Origin: Gordionus sp. m RMFG-2023
Lineage: Eukaryota > Nematomorpha > Gordioida > Chordodea > Parachordodidae
DNA: 64,000 bases
Direction: 5' to 3'
Assembly: GCF_954871325.1 (NCBI RefSeq)
Contig: NC_088777.1
Span: 38,045,366-38,109,365 of the forward strand
Part shown: piece by piece, positions 58,859 to 64,000 of the stretch
Position numbering within the stretch: position 1 is the first letter of the stretch
Layout: the number at the start of each line of letters is the position of its first letter
Notes under the pieces: generated by a model
Told to the model about the DNA's origin: nothing
What the model saw: only the letters and a program-made list of their open reading frames with translations
Databases searched by the model: none
Translations under genes and position numbers: made by a program

Positions 58859-60433
58859 CATTATGATATATAATTTTCTCATGTTTATAAATATAGCATA
58901 ATATTAATTATTATATTTTATGGATGATTTTAAAAGAGGCAATAAAGATTTCCCATAGGCACTGTGGAGATAGGCTGAAAACTCTTTGCATGAATAGTTA
59001 TATTTTGTTTAACCATAAGTTCAGCTTCCAATGATGACGTTCTTTTCGCCAAGCAGTAGTCATTAGACTGAATATTCTCTCTGATGAAGCATTTGAATGC
59101 GGAATAGAAAATATAAAATTGCATATTTTCTCTATAAATGGTGAGTTTTTATTAGAATGAAAATCCATCCATTTTTTTGGGGTATTCATGTGATAGTTTT
59201 TTGATAATTTTTCTTCATAATAGGAATAAAATTGTGAATATTCCTCAAAGATAATTTCTGTATCTATGTTTGGTATTTTATAATTACTAATAAATTTTTG
59301 TAATTGTTCAAATTCTGGACATTATTTTAATGTCACATAGGGCTAAGATATTTCCATATATTATCTATAATAAACGTTTTTCTACATATTCCATAATATT
59401 TTTTATAAATATCTTTGATTCATTTTTGAAATTTATTGCCTTTTTTACATCATTATGTTGTAAAATATTTTTAGAAATGCTCCGATAAAATTTTGTTAAA
59501 TTTTTAAATTTAATGAATTCTTTAGTTTTAGGATAAGATCATGTATATATATTGCTAATACATCTTCAGATTGCAATTGTAAATTTGTGTTATTGACTAA
59601 AGTGCCAACGTTAAGGACAACACCTAAATATGCCTCTGCAAAATCATATCCAAAAATTATTTTCAAAATTTGTGGGGTCTGATAATGATAAAAAATATTC
59701 TTTAAGGAGTTGATAATACTTAAGCATCCGCTTAATCGCTGGGAATAACGTAAGCCAGCGTGTTAGGATGCGTTATCTGCACAATAGTCCGTTATATTAG
59801 CAATATCAAGTTCAGCGAATTTTAAATTTTCTAGCAAGCATCTAGATATTCTTTAGGGGTTTCACTGTCAGACGAAAAAATTTTAAGTAATTAAACATTT
59901 ATTCCATTCTTTTCGTTGAAGTATCTAAGTAATAAGGGAAATTTTTTTATATTACCTTTATTCTATGCATCCGTTAGTATTGAAAATGGATGATTGTTTT
60001 TATAGATCTAATATTTGCCCCTAATTTATTTTAAAATTTTACGAGTTTTAATATAAGATTTATAAAATCCATAAAAGAAATGTATAGTTATTTAAATTCA
60101 TATTATAATTATACTTGATAAACTTTCTAAAAATAGAATTTCTGTTGTGGGTAATTGATCAATGAATATGATTGGTTAGTTGGACTATTAACAAATTCTA
60201 CAATTTTTTTAAATATTTTAATATAAAATTAATTTAAAATTTTATATTTGTTTTTAAAAATATATTGAAAAAATTTAAAAACGTGAGAAAAAGTGTGAGA
60301 CTAAGTGTGATTATTTTAATTTACTCAAAAAACGTGAGAAAAGCGTGATGTGTGAAAAAACGTGGGTAAGTAAAAGGTATGAAATCGTGAGAATCTCGGC
60401 TAAATCGTGACATCTGGCAACCCTGGTGGGGTG

Positions 60434-61198
60434 GGAGAGGAGTGTGAAGAAATATATAAATATTAAATTTAAAATACTAGAAAATATATTTTTAATAAAT
60501 AATAATATTTCCCAAGAAAAAAAATAAAATCTGATATTTTTAATAATATTTTATGGCCTATTGTTTTTCTTTGAAATTTTTGAATAAATATTCTGCTGTG
60601 AACAAATATATTTAAAGTTTAAATATTATGTTCAATAGATTTTAATACAACTGGTATTTTTTATTTTTTTATTTTAAGAATAGCATGGTTAAAATCATTG
60701 ATTTCAGATATAAAATTGTTACATATAGCACATTAAAATCTAAATAATACAAATATTGCACTGCACCGATAATAACATTATTATACATATAAAATCAGAC
60801 TTATTGCAAATATAGTTTCCCAAAGAATTTAAATAAATTAAAAGAATGATATAATTTTTAAGCGAATAAATATTATTAATTTTGAACTTTAGCGCATGTT
60901 TCTTCTAGTCAGATTTGCAAGTTCTTTTTCAAAGAAAATCAATAATAAAAAAACCCTAATTGTTTCTCGTATTTGTCCAAATTGAGTCTTTTTTTAAAGG
61001 CTAACTCAATATTTTAGTAGGAAATTTATGCCATTACTTTTTAACTACATGCGTAAAATGTTGAAATATAAAAAATATATTTATTTTTTGAGCCTTAAAG
61101 GTTTTCAGCTTGATCGTTTGACTATAAACATTATAGCTTGTATATAAATATAGATAGACTAATATTTATCAATTTTTATCATCTAATATATATCCTAC
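60434..61198. other. AT-rich interior of the 8.3-kb structure
   Basis: Contains a small fragment of MITE family A near 60975-61055 (AAAGGCTAACTCAATATTTTAG). Otherwise featureless. Confidence 0.4.
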
Positions 61199-61414
61199 TA
61201 GTGTTGTTAAACGGCTCGTTCGGAGCTGATTTTTAAAACGGCTAACTCAATATTTCATCCAGAAAAATATTAAGCAAGACTGAAGATTTTATTCATAGAA
61301 GTTACAAAGTCTAAACAATTACCGATCTCAAGATTTAGGCAATATTTTTCTGGCTAAAATATTGAGTTAGCCGTTTTGAAAAATCGGCTCAAAACAAGCC
61401 GTTTAACAACACTA
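61199..61414. mobile_element. Palindromic MITE, family A, complete
   Basis: 216 bp starting TAGTGTTGTTAAACGGCTCG and ending AAGCCGTTTAACAACACTA. Flanks TATCCTAC (61191-61198) and CATCCCAC (61415-61422) match at six of eight positions, the two differences being T/C changes. The arms form a near-perfect hairpin around a short centre. It is nested inside the 8.3-kb structure. Confidence 0.88.
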
Positions 61415-62699
61415 CATCCCACAACTGCCAAAAGCATAATATTCGTGCTTAAGAATTTTATCAGACAAAATTTAAAAAACATTTAAATCTTAAGAAATGC
61501 TACTAATTAGGAGTTAAAAATTTTATAGAACTAAATTATCTATTTTTAACCCTTCGTTTCAGAGGTGGGACTATGCAGTCCCCAGTCATTTTAAAACGTT
61601 ATTACTTAAAATTCTTTCGATATCTTTGTTTAAATCTTCTAATAGCTTGACATTTTTAGGTAAAGTATATGTGAGCAAAATTAATTTTGATTTTGTAGAA
61701 TAGTTCATGAGTTGGTTTTTTTGAATCTTGGGATCTGCATAAACACCACCTGATCATCCGTAACCTTTTTACTCTATAGGCATGGATCTGTGATAATATT
61801 ATCAAGCACAAATATTATGCTTTTAGCAGTTGTGGGATGCATTTTAGATAAAAAAAATTGAACAAGATTTAAAATAAATATTTGTCGATCTATATTTATA
61901 TACAAGCTAAAATGTTGTAAAATGTTCAAGTTTAATTCCCAATATAAAGTTAGTCAAATCTAATACGGTTTCATAAGCCAGACCAGCCTTATAATTAAGC
62001 AAAATATTTAAATTTATTATTGAATTAACAATAAAATTTTAACAATATATAAAAATCAAAAAAATTTCTAAAATTTTATACACATTGGTTCTTTGCAATT
62101 TTTTATTATAACTTAGTAATTTCGGATAAGTTATCCACACAGTTACCAAAGAAAAAATATAAATTTAAATTATAGTGGTAAAAAGTATCTTAGAGTTTAG
62201 TAATCTCCCCTAATATACTCTTTTCTAATCATGATTTAAATAATATCTAGACAACATAAATGTTTGTAAAACTCCTCCTAAATGCTTGTAGAAATCACAA
62301 ATTAAGATAGTTCAAAATTTGCTAAAAATTATTTGTCTTACAATTTACCAAATTTGATTTAAAAAATTAATAATAGTTAAATATTTAAAAATATTTTTAG
62401 CATATAGATGGACAATTTATTATCAATTTTAGGATAAATTTATATATACTAGTGTTTTAAATTTTATAACGGGATCCACTGATCAACTTCCCCAGTCTTT
62501 TCTTTTCCATAACTAATCCCTAAAATGTTTCAAATGACATACCACTCATTTCTAATACCAAAAAATCTAAACTAAAGTTAAACAAAAAAAGAAGAATAAA
62601 AAATAATAGCAATATTAATTTATAATAGCACCAGGGCTTTAGAAATTTTCTAATATCAAAATTTTTCTAAAAGTTTGTAAAATATTTTCAAATTTTATA
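61415..62699. other. AT-rich interior of the 8.3-kb structure
   Basis: A small imperfect palindrome GTGGGACTATGCAGTCCCCA lies near 61566. No coding or RNA features were recognised. Confidence 0.4.
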
Positions 62700-63770
62700 T
62701 ACCTCGTGGATTTCTTTATGAATCCAGAGGTTTTAGGGAATCTTCCTAGTATTAAAAACTTCGAACTTGCTTCTTAACAAAGTTTAAAATATTTTTTATA
62801 ATTTAATTTTCCTTGTGGAATGGAATAAAATAGGAGTGCCAATTTAAATCAGCGCCAATGGTTTTAGAACTTCTTTCCAATATCATGAATCTTTTACTAG
62901 GCTCAAAATATAAATATATAATGCTTTAATATTTCTACATTTTATGTGTGGTTTAAAAAATTATGGCACTAGAAATTTATATAGAACACAAAGGTTTTAG
63001 AACATCTACTTAGTAACAAAAACTTTTAATTAGGCTTAAAACAAATTATTAAACAATTTCATAATTTTTTTTCCTCGAGGAGTACAACATAATGGCAGTG
63101 CCAATTTATTACTAGACCCAATGGTTAACACTTTTTAATATCAAAAACTTTTAACTAGACTTAAAACAAATTTTTATAAAATTTTCATATTTATTTTTTC
63201 CTCGTGAAGTATATAATGGAAGTGCCAATTTACGCAAAGGTTTTAGAAATTATTTATGGTATCAAAAAATTTTAACTAGGCTTAAAAAGATTTAAAAATA
63301 TAATTTTTTCTCATAGTGGACTAAAATTTAGTATCAGTGTCAATTTATAACAAGACCCAATCGTCTTAGAAATTCTTTTTAATATCGAAATCTTGTAACT
63401 AAGCTTAAAACAAAATTTTAAAAAATTTTCATAATTTTTTTTTCCTCTTGGAGTAAAATAAAAAAGCAGTGCCAATTTACTACTAAACTCAATGGTTTTA
63501 GAACTTCTTTCTAGAATCAAAAACTTTTAACTAGGCTTAAAGCCTTATTTAAAAAAAAAATCATATATTTTTTCTTCGTGGAGTAAAATATAATGGCAGT
63601 GCCTATTTATTACTAGACCCAATCGTTTTAGAATTTTCTTTAATGTCAAAAACTTTTAAATTTCTTTATTTCCTCGTGAAATAAAATATAATGGCGGTGC
63701 CAATTTATTGCTAGAACCAAAGATTTTAGACCATCTTTCTAATATTAAAAACTCTAAACCCGGATTAAAA
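62700..63770 (-). repeat. Right tandem array, ~125-bp units, about 9 copies, inverted
   Basis: Reverse complement of the array at 55805-56745. Plus-strand landmarks are TTTTTCCTCGTGGAGTAAAA, TATAATGGCAGTGCCAATTT, ATTACTAGACCCAATGGTTT, TAGAACTTCTTTCTAATATC and AAAACTTTTAACTAGGCTTA. Units fall near 62720, 62850, 62985, 63110, 63230, 63350, 63485, 63610 and 63715. A 69-codon open frame at 63520-63311 (minus) is array sequence, not a gene. Confidence 0.9.
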
Positions 63771-63797
63771 CATACTAGTTTTATTTTCTATATATTT

Positions 63798-63823
63798 TGT
63801 CGACCCATCGGGCACCCGGTGGG
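63798..63823. other. GC-rich imperfect palindrome at the right array border
   Basis: CGACCC...CGGG..CCCG...GGGTCG forms a stem directly outside the right array. CGACCC phrases also sit outside the left array (55695-55770), so this appears to be part of the inverted end of the 8.3-kb structure. Confidence 0.75.
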
Positions 63824-64000
63824 TCGGCTCATGAGGCCCATTTCGTCGGATCTGATCTATCGCCAAATGGGTTGACTTGGGTTTAAGGTAGTTTTTTGGC
63901 TCAAACCTTGCTGGGTTTTCGGCCAAGCTAACCCGACTCATAAATTTAACAATACTACAATTCAGCTTAGTGTTAAGCCCTCTGGGCAGCAGCTTTGCGT

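Larger units (their letters stand above)
58589..60425 (-). mobile_element. hAT transposon fossil with intact ends and perfect 8-bp duplication
   Basis: 1837 bp with 14-bp perfect inverted ends CAGGGTTGCCAGAT and GTGGGGTG directly on both sides (58581-58588, 60426-60433). Subterminal CGTGA/CACG motifs cluster at the right end (60280-60410). The minus strand carries transposase remnants: RILTRWLTLFPAIKRMLK, YYQLLKEYFLSLSDPTNF (59772-59651), and the C-terminal dimerisation region FIEKICNFIFSIPHSNASSE, RIFSLMTTAWRKER (about 59130-59030). These fit hAT family patterns (RWL.L..AI.R....Y, and IP.S.A.SER.FS). The N-terminal half and zinc finger are missing, and frames are interrupted. A 45-bp tandem duplication and two GC hairpins lie in the left subterminal region. 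Confidence 0.92.
55666..63957. mobile_element. 8.3-kb structure bounded by inverted ~125-bp repeat arrays
   Basis: Left end TAGTGTTTTAAATGGTTGG and complemented right end TAGTATTGTTAAATTTATGAG resemble each other and the MITE family A end. Inside each, GC-rich phrases (CGACCC, GACCCAAGTCAAC) are followed by AACAAAATATATAGAAAATTA on the left and, complemented, GACAAAATATATAGAAAATA on the right. Opposite-facing arrays of the same ~125-bp unit follow (55805-56745 and 62700-63770). Flanking 8-mers CACTGCAA and CAATTCAG match at only five of eight positions, so the exact ends are tentative. The centre holds a younger hAT (58589-60425) and a MITE (61199-61414). No transposase of its own is recognised, so it would be a large non-autonomous foldback element. 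Confidence 0.6.

Noticed and set aside
63311-63520. 69-codon minus-strand frame
   Set aside because: Lies wholly in the ~125-bp repeat array and has no independent support.

Overview
This is AT-rich eukaryotic (animal) DNA, almost entirely non-coding, and it reads as a graveyard of transposable elements with one recognisable host coding exon. The organism is probably an arthropod. The degraded Tc1/mariner copy at the left edge belongs to a family I know from crustaceans and insects, and an AT-rich copepod such as a sea louse would fit. That placement is inference; no rRNA, mitochondrial or other taxonomic marker is present. No operons, bacterial genes or CRISPR arrays were seen.

Layout. 1-790: Tc1/mariner transposase remnant (minus), cut by the window edge. 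2.5-3.9 kb: palindromic MITEs, one with a second element (8-bp duplication GAATAATA) at its end. 10.0-10.9 kb and 35.75 kb: retroelement C-terminal fragments. 13.73-15.13 kb: a small non-coding LTR element with 5-bp target duplications. 18.5-19.9 kb: hAT remnant. 21.46-21.81 kb: GC-rich foldback element with an 8-bp duplication. 25.49-30.48 kb: a Mutator-like (MULE) element whose long inverted ends are arrays of a 15-bp repeat, with a 2.1-kb hAT nested in it (perfect 8-bp duplication) and a second hAT fragment. 39.1-39.9 kb: LINE reverse-transcriptase tail. 40.1-40.7 kb: first coding exon of a class A (rhodopsin-like) GPCR, the best host-gene candidate. 53.2 kb: tRNA-like Pol III unit. 55.67-63.96 kb: an 8.3-kb structure bounded by two inverted arrays of a ~125-bp repeat, holding a complete-ended hAT fossil (58589-60425) and a palindromic MITE.

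How the parts relate. hAT-type elements dominate: several termini start with (C/T)A(A/G)NG and are flanked by 8-bp duplications readable directly in the sequence. The ~218-bp palindromic MITE (TAGTGTTGTTAAA ends) occurs at least eleven times, whole or partial, and shares its terminal bases with the 8.3-kb structure, so one transposase may have moved both. All transposase copies look dead.

Coordinates of elements with target-site duplications are exact. Those of degraded remnants are approximate. All similarity statements come from reading translations by eye; no database search was run.
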